This document shows positions 22,561 to 33,114 of a DNA stretch of 64,000 nt, piece after piece. Every line of letters begins with the position of its first letter. Positions within the stretch are counted from its first letter, which is position 1. The position numbers and the translations under genes were made by a program. Source of the DNA: Notamacropus eugenii (lineage: Eukaryota; Chordata; Mammalia; Diprotodontia; Macropodidae); NCBI RefSeq assembly GCF_028372415.1, contig NC_092875.1, positions 355,810,233 through 355,874,232 of the forward strand. Direction: 5' to 3'. Under the pieces are notes generated by a model. The model was not told where the DNA came from. It ran no database searches and saw only the letters and a list, made by a program, of their open reading frames with translations.

Positions 22561-22712
22561 ACAAAAGAAAGGGAGAAAGAAAGGAGGGAGGGAGGGAGGA
22601 AAGATAGAAAGGAGAGAGGGAAAGAAGAAAGAAAGGAGGGAAGGAAGAAAGAATGGAGGGATAGAAGAAAGAAAAAAAAGAAAATGAAGGAAGGAAGGAA
22701 GGAGGGAAGGAA
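22480..22712 (+). repeat. (GA)n and GGAA-rich polypurine tract
   Basis: About 230 bp in which the plus strand is almost wholly purine: roughly 38 GA units (22,480-22,556) and then GAAA, GGGA and GGAA blocks. It forms the left part of the insertion between the CTACTAG repeats. The long minus-strand Ser-Leu frame here is an artefact. Mirror-symmetric polypurine DNA of this length can form H-DNA (triplex). Confidence 0.9.
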
Positions 22713-23336
22713 GAGATGGTTGTATTGCCCAGCTTGCAGTTCCAGTTGGATCCCCAGTGCCTATTTCTACTCACAGAGATTATGATTTCTCCTTTGTTCT
22801 TGAAGAGGACCATACCATCAGGGAGGTGATGCCATGACATGCAAGTGAGTTGGATTTAAGTGAGAGAGGGCTGTGCAAAGTCACTACCCTCACTTTCTCC
22901 TCTGGAAGCATCTGAGTTCAGTGGTGAAATATAGATCAGGAGAATTAGAGAGTGAGTGTACATGACAATTGTTTCTGTTCTGGCCAGAAACAGTGAAGGT
23001 CTTTACCTTCCAGACAGATTTTTTTCAGCTAGGTAAAGAGGTCATTCTCTGCCTTATTTCTTACCAAGCCTTAATCACTGAATGGGTATTGCCTCAGGCA
23101 AACTGAGATCTGTTAAAGACCTTAGCTTAAAAAGGTCAAGGTCTCCCACTGCATCCAGGGCCATCTCCATTTGTTCTGATCCATTTGTTCACCATTGCAC
23201 CCACATGGCTCTGGAAGAGAAAGTGAGGCTAGTGCCTGCACAGTCCTCTCTCATTTAAATACAATTCACTTGCATGTCATGGCATCCCTCCCTGTTGTCA
23301 TGGTCCTCTTTGAGAACAAAGGACAAATAACAACCT
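22713..23336 (+). mobile_element. Marsupial interspersed repeat with inverted arms
   Basis: The right part ends 'GAGAACAAAGGACAAATAAC' plus 'AAC', a tail I know from an abundant marsupial retroposon, so its sense is plus. The segment at 23,140-23,325 is the reverse complement of 22,790-22,965: for example 'GATGCCATGACATGCAAGTG' on the left against 'CACTTGCATGTCATGGCATC' on the right. The arms are about 170 bp and roughly 80% alike by eye, with a spacer of about 170 bp. The insertion sits in an L1 with a short CTACTAG duplication. I do not know the family name. Confidence 0.6.
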
Positions 23337-24000
23337 CTACTAGATCTATACTCCAAAGAGATAAAAAAGAAAGAGGCAAAGGATCCATGTGAATCAAAAT
23401 ATTTATAGCAGTTCTATTTGTAATGAAAAGAATTGGAAATTTAAGGGATGTCTATCTTTTGGGGAATGGTTGAACAAGTTATAGTATATGAATGTGATAG
23501 AATATTATTTCCCAATAAGAAATGATGAAGAAGATCATTTCAGAAAAACCTAGGAAGACTTGTATGAACTGATACATAGTGAAGTAAACAGAAACTGGAG
23601 AACAATTTATATAATACCACAATATTATAAAGATAATCAACTTTAAAGGATTCGGGAACTCTGATTAGCACAAATGTCCAACTACGATTCCAATGGACAA
23701 ATGATGATATGCAATTGACCTCCATATAGATGTTGATAGACTCAGTGTAGATTGAAGTATATTTTCTTTTCATTCTTTCTTCTCTTTTTTTAGCGGGGGG
23801 GACAGTTGACATCACTAATATAGGAATTTATTTTCCGTGTCTGTACTAAGATAATATGAGATAGGGGAATAAAGGGGATGGGATCTAGCCATGTTTTACA
23901 GGATCTCTGGAAGCTCCAGGATCCCATCCAGCCCTCTCCAAGAGATACTTTGAAACTCTTCCTTAGAAGAATGGAGAATTGAGCCATGAAGTTGTTCTGT
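23337..24000 (+). mobile_element. L1 ORF2 C-terminus and 3'UTR, sense, right of the insertion
   Basis: 'TACTCCAAAGAGATAAAAAA', 'ATTTATAGCAGTTCTATTTG' and 'GGGGAATGGTTGAACAAGTT' continue the L1 of 22,055-22,479. The 3'UTR follows ('GACTCAGTGTAGATTGAAGT'). Its 3' end is near 24,000. Confidence 0.7.
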
Positions 24001-24004
24001 TTCA

Positions 24005-24660
24005 TTCTTATCCGAAAGGGGAGTAACAGATCAGAATTGCATCTTCCTCCTAAATATATTTAATTTCATGGGAGAAGATTTTTTTTTTAATGTTCAAGCC
24101 ACTTTTCCTGACCTTTCTACCTTTAAAGAGCAATGCCCCAAGATAATTTATGAAGGGTTGACTTCCATTCTGCTAAATGGCAGTTTCACAAGGCAATCAC
24201 AACTAATGGATACAAAATAATCCTATTTTTCCAAGTAGATAGTAAACAATTAGAAAACTAGAATATGTCAAACAATAAACAGAGTGAATTAGCTCTCCCA
24301 TTTTAAACAAGGTATCCCAGGTAAAGTGAATAACTATTCTCACCCAAGAGGTAATTCCTTAAAGTCTTGAGGAAAGCAAGCTGGAAATAGAGACATATTT
24401 AGAATCTAGCTACTCTCTAGCTCTCTGTAACTTTTTGAAGTCTTTTCTATTTCACCACACATCTCTCCCTAAAAAAAGCAAGGGAATATACAGTTGTCTT
24501 CTGTCAAATGTGGAAGCAAGGAAGTTCTTCATCTCTTGAGCTTTCTCTGACTTTACCTCTCATGCAGGAATGCCGCATAGATTAACCACTCTCTCCAACA
24601 ATGAGAAATCATACAAACCCACCAGGTTACAACTAACGTTATGTCTAAATGTCAAATCTA
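24005..24660. other. Unassigned intergenic DNA
   Basis: No gene or known family recognised; the stretch is AT-rich with stops in all frames. Confidence 0.4.
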
Positions 24661-25566
24661 ATTACCATTCTATTTTATAATTGAATTTTATTTTCTGTCC
24701 AAATTCTCTCCCTCCCCCAGATCTCTTTCTCAACCATTGAAAAGGCAAGAAAAAATAGAATACATTACAAATATGTACAGACATGAAAAACAAATTCCCA
24801 TATTAGCCATGGAAAAGAAAATGAGAAAAAAGGAAATAAAATAAAATACATTTCAATAAACTCTCTGATTACATCAGCTTTATGGATAATTTCATAACAA
24901 GTTTTTTTTTTTTTTTGGAATTGTGGTTAATCATTGCATTAGTCAGAGTCCCTAAATCTTTTGAAGTTGATTCCTTTATACCATTGTATTGTATAAATTG
25001 TTCTCATTGTGCTGCTCATGTCACTTTGTATCATTTCATTCAAGTAGTATGAAACCATCTCCATCATTTCTTAAAGCATAACAGTATTCCATCACATTCA
25101 TATGCCATAACTTGTTCAGCCTTTCCCCAATCAATGGACAAGCCCTCAGTTTCTAATTCTTTGCTAAAACAAAAAAGAACTACAATAAAAAATGTATATG
25201 TATGGGTCCATTTCCTCTTTCTTTGATCTTTCAGCTGTATAGATCCAGTATTGGCATGAATGGATCGAAGTATATGTACTGTTTAATAGCTTTGGGAGAC
25301 ATTGTTCCAAATTGTTTTCCAGAATGTTTGGAGTAATTCACATTTTGGCCAACAGTGAATTAGTGTCCTTATTTCTCCATGTTCCCTCTAACACTTGTTA
25401 TTTTCTAACAACTTAGTCAACCTAATAGATATGGAGGTGAGACAGAAGCTCAGATTTGTTTTAGCTCTTATTTCTTTAATTACGAGTAATTTAGATCATT
25501 TTATGTGATCTTTAATAACTGTTTTCTCCTCTGAAAATAGGATATTCATATCATTTGATTGATATG

Positions 25567-25624
25567 ATTGATGTCAATGACATTAATTGACATCATTATG
25601 TCAATTAGTGTCATTGACATCAAT
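25567..25624. repeat. 27-bp hairpin inside L1
   Basis: The arms 25,567-25,593 and 25,598-25,624 are inverted repeats of 27 bp, separated by the 4-base loop CATT. Twenty-six positions pair normally and one is a G-T pair. The left arm begins 'ATTGATGTCAATGACATTAA'. I do not recall this text in the L1 at this place: the expected run between 'CATATCATTTGAT' and 'CAGTTCCCTATA' is replaced. Confidence 0.8.
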
Positions 25625-26082
25625 CAGGAAATATCTATTACTTTTGAAAATTTGATGCAGTTCCCTATAATTTTTTTCAGAAATGAAACCTTTATCATAT
25701 AAAAAATAGTTACATTTTTCTCCTATTTTCCTGCTTTTCTCCTAATTTTAAATGCTTTATTATCTTTTGTGGAAAAAACATTTTAATGTTATCATCAAAA
25801 TTATGTGTTTTATATCCTGTGGACTCATTTGTCTCATTTTTAGTCATGAATTCTTCCTTTATCCATAGATATGATAATTAATTTCTTCCATGCTACACTA
25901 ATTTGCTTACGACATCACCCTTTATGTTTAAATCATGTACCCATTATGGACCCAGTATGAGATACTGGTGTATGCCTAGTTTCTGCCAGGCTACTTTCTA
26001 GTTTTCCCAGCACTTTTTATCAAATAGTGAATTCTTACTCCAATGACTGGAATTTGGGGGTTTGTCAAAAACTAGGAAACTG

Positions 26083-26350
26083 TTCGGGCTGCTAGGTGGC
26101 ACAGTAGATAGAGAGCTGGGCCTGAAGTTAAGAAGACTGATCTGATCTTCCTAAGTTTAAATCTTACATCAGACACTAGCTGTGTGACCCTGGGCAAGAC
26201 ATATAACACTGTTAGTCTCAATTTCTTCTTTTGTAAAATGAGTTGGAGAAGAAAACAGTAAACCACTCTAATATCTTTGCCAAGAAAGTCCCAGATGGGG
26301 TCATGAAGAGTCAGATACAACTTAAATGATTCAATAACAACAAACAAAAA
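26083..26350 (+). mobile_element. Marsupial tRNA-derived SINE (MAR1/WSINE type)
   Basis: A sense copy beginning 'GCTGCTAGGTGGCACAGTAG', then 'TAGCTGTGTGACCCTGGGCA' and 'GAAGAGTCAGATACAACTTA', with the tail 'CAATAACAACAAACAAAAA'. GAAACTG occurs on both sides (26,076-26,082 and 26,351-26,357) as a short likely target-site duplication in the antisense L1. Confidence 0.85.
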
Positions 26351-26756
26351 GAAACTGCTAATTTGCTTCTCTGTATTGCATATCTAACCTGTTCCTTGGC
26401 TCAACCGCTCTATTACCCAGAATCAAATTGTTTTGATGCTAATAGCTATGTAATATAGTTTTAGTTCTGATACTTCTATTCTCTCCATTTCCCTATTTTA
26501 AAATTTTATTTCCTTTACATTATGAACCTTTTGTTCCTACAAACGAATTTTGTTGTCTTTTCTAGTTCCATAAAGTAATTCTTTAGTAATTTGAATTTAA
26601 TGAATAAACAAATTAATTTAGGTAGAATTTGTAATATTTTTATTATATTGGCTCAAACTGTCCATGAGCAATTATTTTTCTCTAATGTTTTATGAATAAA
26701 AAACTTTTTTCTGAATTTCACGTAATCGAATTGGCTACTTTGTCTTTTATTGCTTT

Positions 26757-27005
26757 TCCTTGATGCAACAAGTTGGATAGAGCATGAGGCCTGAAATCAG
26801 GAAGAACTGAGTTCAAATAGAGCCTCAGACACTTCCAAACTAGGCAAGTCACAATCTCCATTTACTTCAATTACTGTAAAATGAGGAAAATAAATGATCC
26901 TTGGCTTACATGGTTGTTGTGAGTATAAAATTAGACAACGTTTGTAAAATTTTTTAAAAAGGCATGGCATATCATATAGGTGCTCTACAAATGCTTATCC
27001 TCTGC
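26757..27005 (+). mobile_element. MIR/marsupial SINE, sense
   Basis: 'GTTGGATAGAGCATGAGGCC', 'GAAATCAGGAAGAACTGAGT', 'CTAGGCAAGTCACAATCTCC' and 'ACATGGTTGTTGTGAGTATA' follow a tRNA-derived CORE-SINE, ending near 'GGTGCTCTACAAATGCTTAT'. Confidence 0.7.
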
Positions 27006-27129
27006 CTCTTCTCTATGTTTTGGTTAAGACTTCTCTGCACTGTGATTGCAAAAGGTACTAAATCTCATATTTTCAATTTTTTTAAGCTAGAGACTTTTAT
27101 ATTCACATTATATACCTATTCTCTTTATT

Positions 27130-27310
27130 ATATGGTATAAAACTATTCTAAACTTATTTTTTTCAAAATTGTCTTTCATTTTTCCCAGTGGTTCTTTTTG
27201 AAAAATTATGAGTACTGTCCCTTTAATTATGGTCTTGGTTTTATTAAACACTAGACTATGAATTCTAATTGTTCCTCTTGCTTGCTTAGGTAGTTTGTTT
27301 TATTGATATA
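27130..27310 (-). mobile_element. L1 fragment, antisense
   Basis: 'CATTTTTCCCAGTGGTTCTT', then 'TTTTGAAAAATTATGAGTAC' and 'GGTCTTGGTTTTATTAAACA' resembles the antisense L1 ORF2 section that also occurs at 25,995-26,070 and 48,795-48,870. Confidence 0.45.
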
Positions 27311-27680
27311 TTTTCTATATTATAAGCTATAAGAAACACTTTTGACCATTAAAAATATGTAATATAAGAGGTTTAGTAATGGGATGCTATTTTCATTCAT
27401 ACAAGTTTCCTTATGAAAATTAATCTCTTTATCAGAGAATCAAATTTTCCACTTTCTTCTTAGATGCAATACTCTTTTGCTTAAGGGCTCCAAATTCTGC
27501 CCTTATTTCTTTAGTTGTTTAACATAATTCTTTTATCGCTCTTTTGGACCTTCTACTTGAAGTTCTTGTATTATCATTTCAGAATGATAAAATTTGGTGA
27601 GATACCTTCAACGTTCTCAGGAAATATGGATTCATTCCTCAGGGGATGTTTACTTCCTTTCTTTTGTTGTAAAGTATACG

Positions 27681-27717
<37 letters not shown>

Positions 27718-28129
27718 ACTTATTGTTTCATCATAGGTTCTTTTCCCTTTTCCCCCTCAGGGATGCTGAAAATGTCTATATACTGTCATCATCAATGTTA
27801 CAATTACTATCAATATTTTGTTTCATATATACCAAATATTTCTATGCCATATCCATAGCTTTCTCCACTTCATTCCTCTTCTCTCAGACCACCAGAACTG
27901 GAAAAAATAATTGATTCTCTAGGAGTGGACAAGGGGAGACTTAGATTTCACTTTTGTTGGTCTTTTGTAAGGTTTTCTGACTTCAAATTCAAGTAATTAG
28001 ATGATGGGTTATAATTTCAAAGCAAAGAGGGCATCTTAATACCTATTATTTCTTTCCTATCCTTTCCTTAGACAGGATTGCTTTATTTTTAATACTATTT
28101 CATTTTTTACCCCAGTTTCATGTCAAGAA
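27311..28129. other. Mostly unassigned DNA
   Basis: No gene seen. Parts may be very old antisense L1 ('GTATTATCATTTCAGAATGA'), but this is weak. It contains the CTG array at 27,690-27,716. Confidence 0.35.
27681..27716 (+). repeat. (TTG)3(CTG)9 trinucleotide repeat
   Basis: Three TTG units then nine uninterrupted CTG units. The open frame reading it as poly-Ala or poly-Leu is not a gene. Confidence 0.95.
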
Positions 28130-29700
28130 AAATTTTAACATTCATTTTTATAAGATTTTGAGTTCCAAATTTTTCTCCTTCTGCTTCCCCTCTCTTCTAA
28201 AAATGGTAGGCAGTTTGATATAGTTTTCACATGTGCTATCATGTAAAAGTATTTCTATATTAGTCACAATTGTGAAAGATTAGATAAAAAGGAAAGTAAA
28301 AATATGAGAGAGAATAAAGTAAGTGAAAAAAACTATTTTTCAATCTGCATTCAGAGTCCATCAGTTCTTTACCTGAATATGGATAGCATTTTCCTTCATG
28401 AGTCCTCTGTATTGGTCTTGGATCATTCTGTTGCTGAGAAGAGCTGAGTGGTTCATAGTTGATCATCACAGAATGTTGTTGATACTATGTACAATGTTTT
28501 CCTGGTTCTGTTCATTTTACTGTGTATAAGTTCATTCATGTCTTTCCATGTTTCTCAGAAAGCTGCCAGTTCATCATATCTTATTACAAAATAGTATTCC
28601 ATTACATTTACATACATTCATTTATACATTACATTCATATACTACAGCTTGTTCAACCATTCCCCAATTTAAAGGCATCTCCTCAATTTCCAATATTTTC
28701 CACTATGAAAAAGTGCATATGTATGTCTTTTCCCCTTTTTGTGATCTCTTTGGGATACAACCTTAGCAATGATATCACTGGATCAAAGGATATGCACGGT
28801 TTGTTGCCCTTTGAGCATTGTTGCAAATTGCTCTCCAGAGTGGCTGAGTCAGTTCTCTCTGTCACCATAATAAATTTCTATGGTCAGATTATCTTTTATT
28901 TTTTTTTCTCCTTTATTGACATTTTTTCTTTCGTCTTAATTTGAGCTCTGCACCCAGGGTGGAAGGGGCACTGTCTCAGACTTGTGTCTGAGGCTATGGA
29001 TGTTGACTGTTTATCCTATGTGAGGTTCTTGGAGTACTCTCAAGTCTAGTGCTATGCTGATGGGTCGAGGTGGAAGGTGACTGGTATTACACGAGGCCAT
29101 AGGAGTCTGGCACCTTATGTGGCGTTGAGCTGGGGTCCTGGTGGTGTCTGGCATGTGCTGAGGCCAGTTGGTGTATTTCTGCATTTCTGGGGCTATACTA
29201 AAGCACATGTAGTTCTGACCTACTTTCTATTCATTCGGAAAGATGCCTGTTTGCCCTGGCTGCACTGAAACACATAGAAGTCTGATCTCTGGAGGATGCC
29301 TGTTTATTTGGGGCTATGCTAAAGCACATGGTGGTTCTTAGAGCTGAAGTCTTCCCATTCTCCAGGCTATGCCTAGGTACAAGGTGGCGGAGGCAGTCCT
29401 GCTGTTGGCATTTGCTTGCTCCACAACACTGGGGCTCAGAATCTCCTGATGGTTTACTGAGATGGCACTTGTTGCTGGTTTGCTGGTTGTTTCCTGTCCA
29501 GAAATGAACTCCCCTTTCACCCAAGTGAGATGGCCCTTTCTTGCTGATCTTTCAAGTTTCCTGAGCTAAAAGATTGTTTCACCCTGTCTTTTTGCTTGTT
29601 CTGTTGTTTTAGGATTTATTTTGGGGTGCTATTTTCTGTTGGTTTGAAAGTGAATGGGGGAGAGTTATAGCAATTTACTGCTTACTCCACCATCTTGGGT
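28130..29700 (-). mobile_element. L1 with large internal deletion (5'UTR and ORF1 start joined to ORF2 end)
   Basis: Antisense. 28,130-28,868 is 3'UTR plus ORF2 C-terminus ('GATCATTCTGTTGCTGAGAA', 'TTGTTCAACCATTCCCCAAT', 'GCTCTCCAGAGTGGCTGAG'). From about 28,869 the minus strand instead reads the start of ORF1: 'ATTATGGTGACAG' preceded by 'AATCTGACCATAGAAA', the 'TIESYYGD' codons. Upstream of that, 28,930-29,700 is a GC-rich 5'UTR ending near 'CTCCACCATCTTGGGTCCC'. About 5 kb of ORF1-ORF2 is therefore missing, with the junction at about 28,865-28,875. Confidence 0.7.
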
Positions 29701-29734
29701 CCCAAAAGCAAATATTTCTCCTAAGCAGGATATT

Positions 29735-29985
29735 ATACATTTTGTTATTTAGTCATTTTCAGTAACGTCTGACTTTTCGTGATCCCATTTGTGCTTTTCT
29801 TGGCAAAGATTCTGGGGTGGTTTGACAGATCATTTTACAAATGAGGAAACTAAGGCAAACAGAGTCATGATTTGTACAGGATTACATAACTAGTAAGTGT
29901 CAGCCCAGATTTGAACTTAGCAAGATGAGTCTTCCTAACTCTAGGTCTATCATTTTATCTACCATGCCACCTACTTGTCCATGTT
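29735..29985 (-). mobile_element. Marsupial SINE (MAR1/WSINE type), antisense
   Basis: 'TTAGTCATTTTCAGTAACGT', 'CTGACTTTTCGTGATCCCAT', 'CAAATGAGGAAACTAAGGCA' and the end 'CATGCCACCTACTTGTCC' mark a full-length antisense copy. Confidence 0.85.
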
Positions 29986-30899
29986 ATGCATCAGATATGC
30001 TAAATAAATGGATGTGTGACCAAATCAAGGAGCTAGATAGGAAAATAAAAGTTTGAATAAAGTCAGTCATAAATGTTGTAAGCAATGGCTGGCATAGCAA
30101 AAATAATGTCATTCTCTAAACTTCTTTGTATTGGGCTTAGTTGGTGGCGGTCTTCGATGACTAGCCTGTGTTACTGAGTGATTAAGTTGTCCAAATGCCT
30201 GGTACCATTGCCTCATTCTCCATTTTCTCGTCTTGCAGTTGTGATTCCTTCATTATTATCCTCTTCAATGGGTAAATTCCCTTTCAGATAGTGTGTTCTT
30301 GTCCTATATAATCACCCTAACCTACTAGACTTTTCTTCAACTTTCCATGACCCATATTTTGGGAATCCACCTATTTCTCTCAGATCAATGTTTTTAGTTC
30401 ATAGACTTATACCTAGGTCTTGCTCCAAAAGGTTTGAGGAAGAGTCCCTTGGAATACTGATGGAGAAACTTTAAGAAGTCTCATATTCCTCTTTCTATTC
30501 CAAGGCTTCCTCTTCTTTGCAAGGCTCCATATGTCTTTACTGCACCAACCTCCTCTTAATCTTCACAACATTGCCACAGGAGATAGAAGGACTTAGGGCA
30601 AGAAGATGTAGAGTGTTCCAAAATAGTAAGATGCTATTGTGTGATTATTCTGGTTATGGCTATGTTGTAATTTCAGCAGGAATTACATTTTGGCAAATTC
30701 TTTCAATTGATTGCTTCCTGTCATTGTTGCTTCTTGAATTTGGCAGTACTTTCTTGTTTATTTTGTTTTGGATTTCTTCCTTTCCTTCTGCCAGCCATTC
30801 CCTGAGTTCCCCCTAACCATTTTTTTTTTACTGTAAAAGTGCTTTATTTAGAAAGAGAATGCCTATTACATGGGGGGTGAGGTATTGGTAATATATTCA
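29986..30899. other. Unassigned intergenic DNA
   Basis: No gene or family recognised. A 99-codon frame at 30,517-30,816 has no recognisable motif and I treat it as chance. Confidence 0.4.
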
Positions 30900-31160
30900 G
30901 TAGAAAGCAAGGCGCTTGAAGGCAGAGACTATTTCATTTTGTGTCTCTGCATTGCTGAAATAACTGATTATACAGTAGATACTGCACTAGCCCTGTAGTC
31001 AGGAAGACCTGAGTTCAAATGAGGACCCAGATACTTACTAATAGAACCAGGAAAACAAAATACATAAAATGGTTACAATAATAAAAATGGGAAGAATAAG
31101 AACAATTGAAGGTAAATACTGTCAAAGTATAATAACCAAACTTCACCCCAAAGAAGCGAT
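30900..31160 (+). mobile_element. L2, SINE and possible L1 fragments
   Basis: 30,905-30,965 resembles an L2 3' end ('GCGCTTGAAGGCAGAGACTA'). 30,965-31,045 is the start of a marsupial SINE ('CCCTGTAGTCAGGAAGACCT', 'GAGTTCAAATGAGG'). 31,040-31,160 is perhaps L1 ORF2 C-terminus ('AGAACCAGGAAAACAAAATA'). Confidence 0.45.
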
Positions 31161-31533
31161 ATTATCAAGTATTTTCTCTTGGCATGTATTTTCTCTGCAA
31201 AGGGAGTAAGATAGGGGTTTCAAACACTGCATATAATGTCAGACTTGGTTAAAATTTCAGTTAATTTTGATAAGTGTCATTTCCTCTTAAATTTTGTTAT
31301 AAGGAATGACTCTAAGAAAGGGATCAAGGAAGGGAATTTTGGAAAATAAAGGAGATTTCAAAATGGAAGATGACATTTTTAAATAAAATAAGAGATGAAT
31401 AATAATAAAAATGTTTCTTGATCAGAAAGATAATTTCCATAGCTTCCATTAATTTTAGAGAGATGACAGAGAATGTCAAGAGGCTGGTCTTTTTTATGTT
31501 CACGGTTCAAGGGCATTTGCAAAAATGCTAGAA
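31161..31533. other. Unassigned intergenic DNA
   Basis: Nothing recognised; AT-rich. Confidence 0.4.
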
Positions 31534-32185
31534 GCCTTGCTTCCCAAATGGGAGCTACTGCCTCCTAAAATGATTTGGGAAAGGGGGAGGGCAATAGCTT
31601 TGGGTACAACCGGGGGGCGTTAAATAAAAATGAGGGGGCAGTGGAAGCATAAGGAAAGAAGAGAAGAAAATATTGAAAAAAACATTCATATATTTCATCT
31701 GTTGTATTACAGAGTTAAAGTCATAGTGATTACATTATTTTCCAAATAAACACACAAAATGGAAGTTATAACTGATCAGTGGTCAAGTCCACCAATAGAT
31801 CTTAACAAGCAAGTGTTGGCAAGCAAGCAGGTTGGGGCACTGTTGGGAAGGCCATCATGCATCAGCAGGGATATGTGCATGTAATGACTCTATTTTTTTT
31901 TTTTTACAATATGATACTATATGATTACATAACACAATGTTCTAGCACAAAAATTTCAGTGCAGGAAAAAAACCATGAATTTACAATAAATTATTAAAGA
32001 TGTGTCTCATATATATATATACATATATGTAACACATATACATACATATATATACATATATATATTTGAAATGACTCAAATGTCAAAATAACATTAAAGG
32101 GTTAAAGAAAATACATTTCCAGGGGGACACTGAGCAATTATTCTTTGAAAAGGGGAGGTAGGCCAAATAAGTTTGGGAACCTCTG
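31534..32185. mobile_element. Non-autonomous hAT-type DNA transposon (OposCharlie-like)
   Basis: The ends are inverted and related: the right end, read inward on the minus strand, is 'CAGAGGTTCCCAAACTTATT' followed by 'TGGCCTACCTCC'. The left end reads 'GCCTTGCTTCCCAAATGGGA' and 'GCTACTGCCTCC'. The flanking octamers TGCTAGAA (31,526-31,533) and TGCTTGAG (32,186-32,193) match 6 of 8, as expected for an old 8-bp hAT duplication. Length is 652 bp and no transposase is encoded. An AT-rich (TATACA)n patch lies at about 31,989-32,065. Confidence 0.55.
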
Positions 32186-32689
32186 TGCTTGAGTATGAAT
32201 CAAATGTTCATTGCTCCACCAACAGAAGGAAATACCTAATTCTACAAGTCAAGAAGTTTAATCTTTGTAGAAGTATAAATACAATGGTCTTCACATACTA
32301 TGAAGAAACAGAAATATTTACCCTTCATTGTATTTGCTCTCATTATTTTCCCACCACTATCCATGCTTCGCACTTTACTCTAGAAGAATTTGTCTTTCTC
32401 TTCCCTTCCAAATGTTGAGAGAAAAACCAAGAGGGGAAATGTTTGACTTATGAAGTCAACACTGCCTCTTGCATGCACTCCACACTTTTATTGAAAACAA
32501 CAGCTGCAACTGCCACAACAGGCTTCCCTGTGACCCTAATCATATCAATCAGTGAAAAGTCTTGGTGGAGTGTTTTCCTTAAGAAAATCTTAAGGCAAGA
32601 CTTACTTACAGAAAATGGAGCATACTTTTTTCTCTCAAGAGTACAGACAGTAGGCTAAATCAAAGGAGCAATGCTCTCTTGTAATTTGT
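32186..32689. other. Unassigned intergenic DNA
   Basis: Two short open frames (32,173-32,418 and 32,443-32,658) show no recognisable domain; no repeat recognised. Confidence 0.4.
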
Positions 32690-32955
32690 CTTCCACCCTC
32701 ACTGATATACTGAAAGAACTTTTTCAACTCATTAATGTCCCCTAATCATCAAATCCAGTGACTGCCCCTTTCTTCCCCTCTTCATCTTGCCTGAATTCTG
32801 TGCAACTACTGACAGAAATCTTACTCCCTTCCAAGATACCATTTTCTTGTTCATACTCCTATTTTCTAACCCAGCTTCTTATCTCTGCTGTCTTCTTTTC
32901 CTCATTTGATACCCAGAAGTTCTGGGCCTCTGGCTGTCCTCCAAATGACATTTCT
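32690..32955 (+). mobile_element. L2 ORF-region fragment
   Basis: 'CATCAAATCCAGTGACTGCC', 'CCCTCTTCATCTTGCCTGAA' and 'TTATCTCTGCTGTCTTCTTT' follow the L2 ORF region before the 3' end. Confidence 0.5.
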
Positions 32956-33114
32956 TGATTTCTTTATATGTACTATGTGAAAGGAGACAAGAATTATTGT
33001 GATGGTCGTAATGTTATTATGACTTTTTTTCAGATCATAGAATCAAGTTATTCTCTCAGTGCCTACCATGATAATAATCTATCTGTAGGGACACGTGTGC
33101 AAGCAATTTTATCC

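Larger units (their letters stand above)
24665..26756 (-). mobile_element. L1 3'UTR and ORF2 C-terminal half, antisense
   Basis: Plus-strand text 'GCATAACAGTATTCCATCAC', 'TTCATATGCCATAACTTGTT', 'AATTCTTTGCTAAAACAAAA', 'TAGTTTTCCCAGCACTTTTT' and 'ATTAATTTAGGTAGAATTTG' runs through the antisense of L1 3'UTR, ORF2 C-terminus and post-RT region. It is interrupted by a SINE (26,083-26,350) and contains a local hairpin (25,567-25,624). All frames are broken. Confidence 0.8.

Noticed and set aside
22439-22840. 133-codon Ser/Leu-rich minus-strand frame
   Set aside because: It is the polypurine tract read on the other strand.
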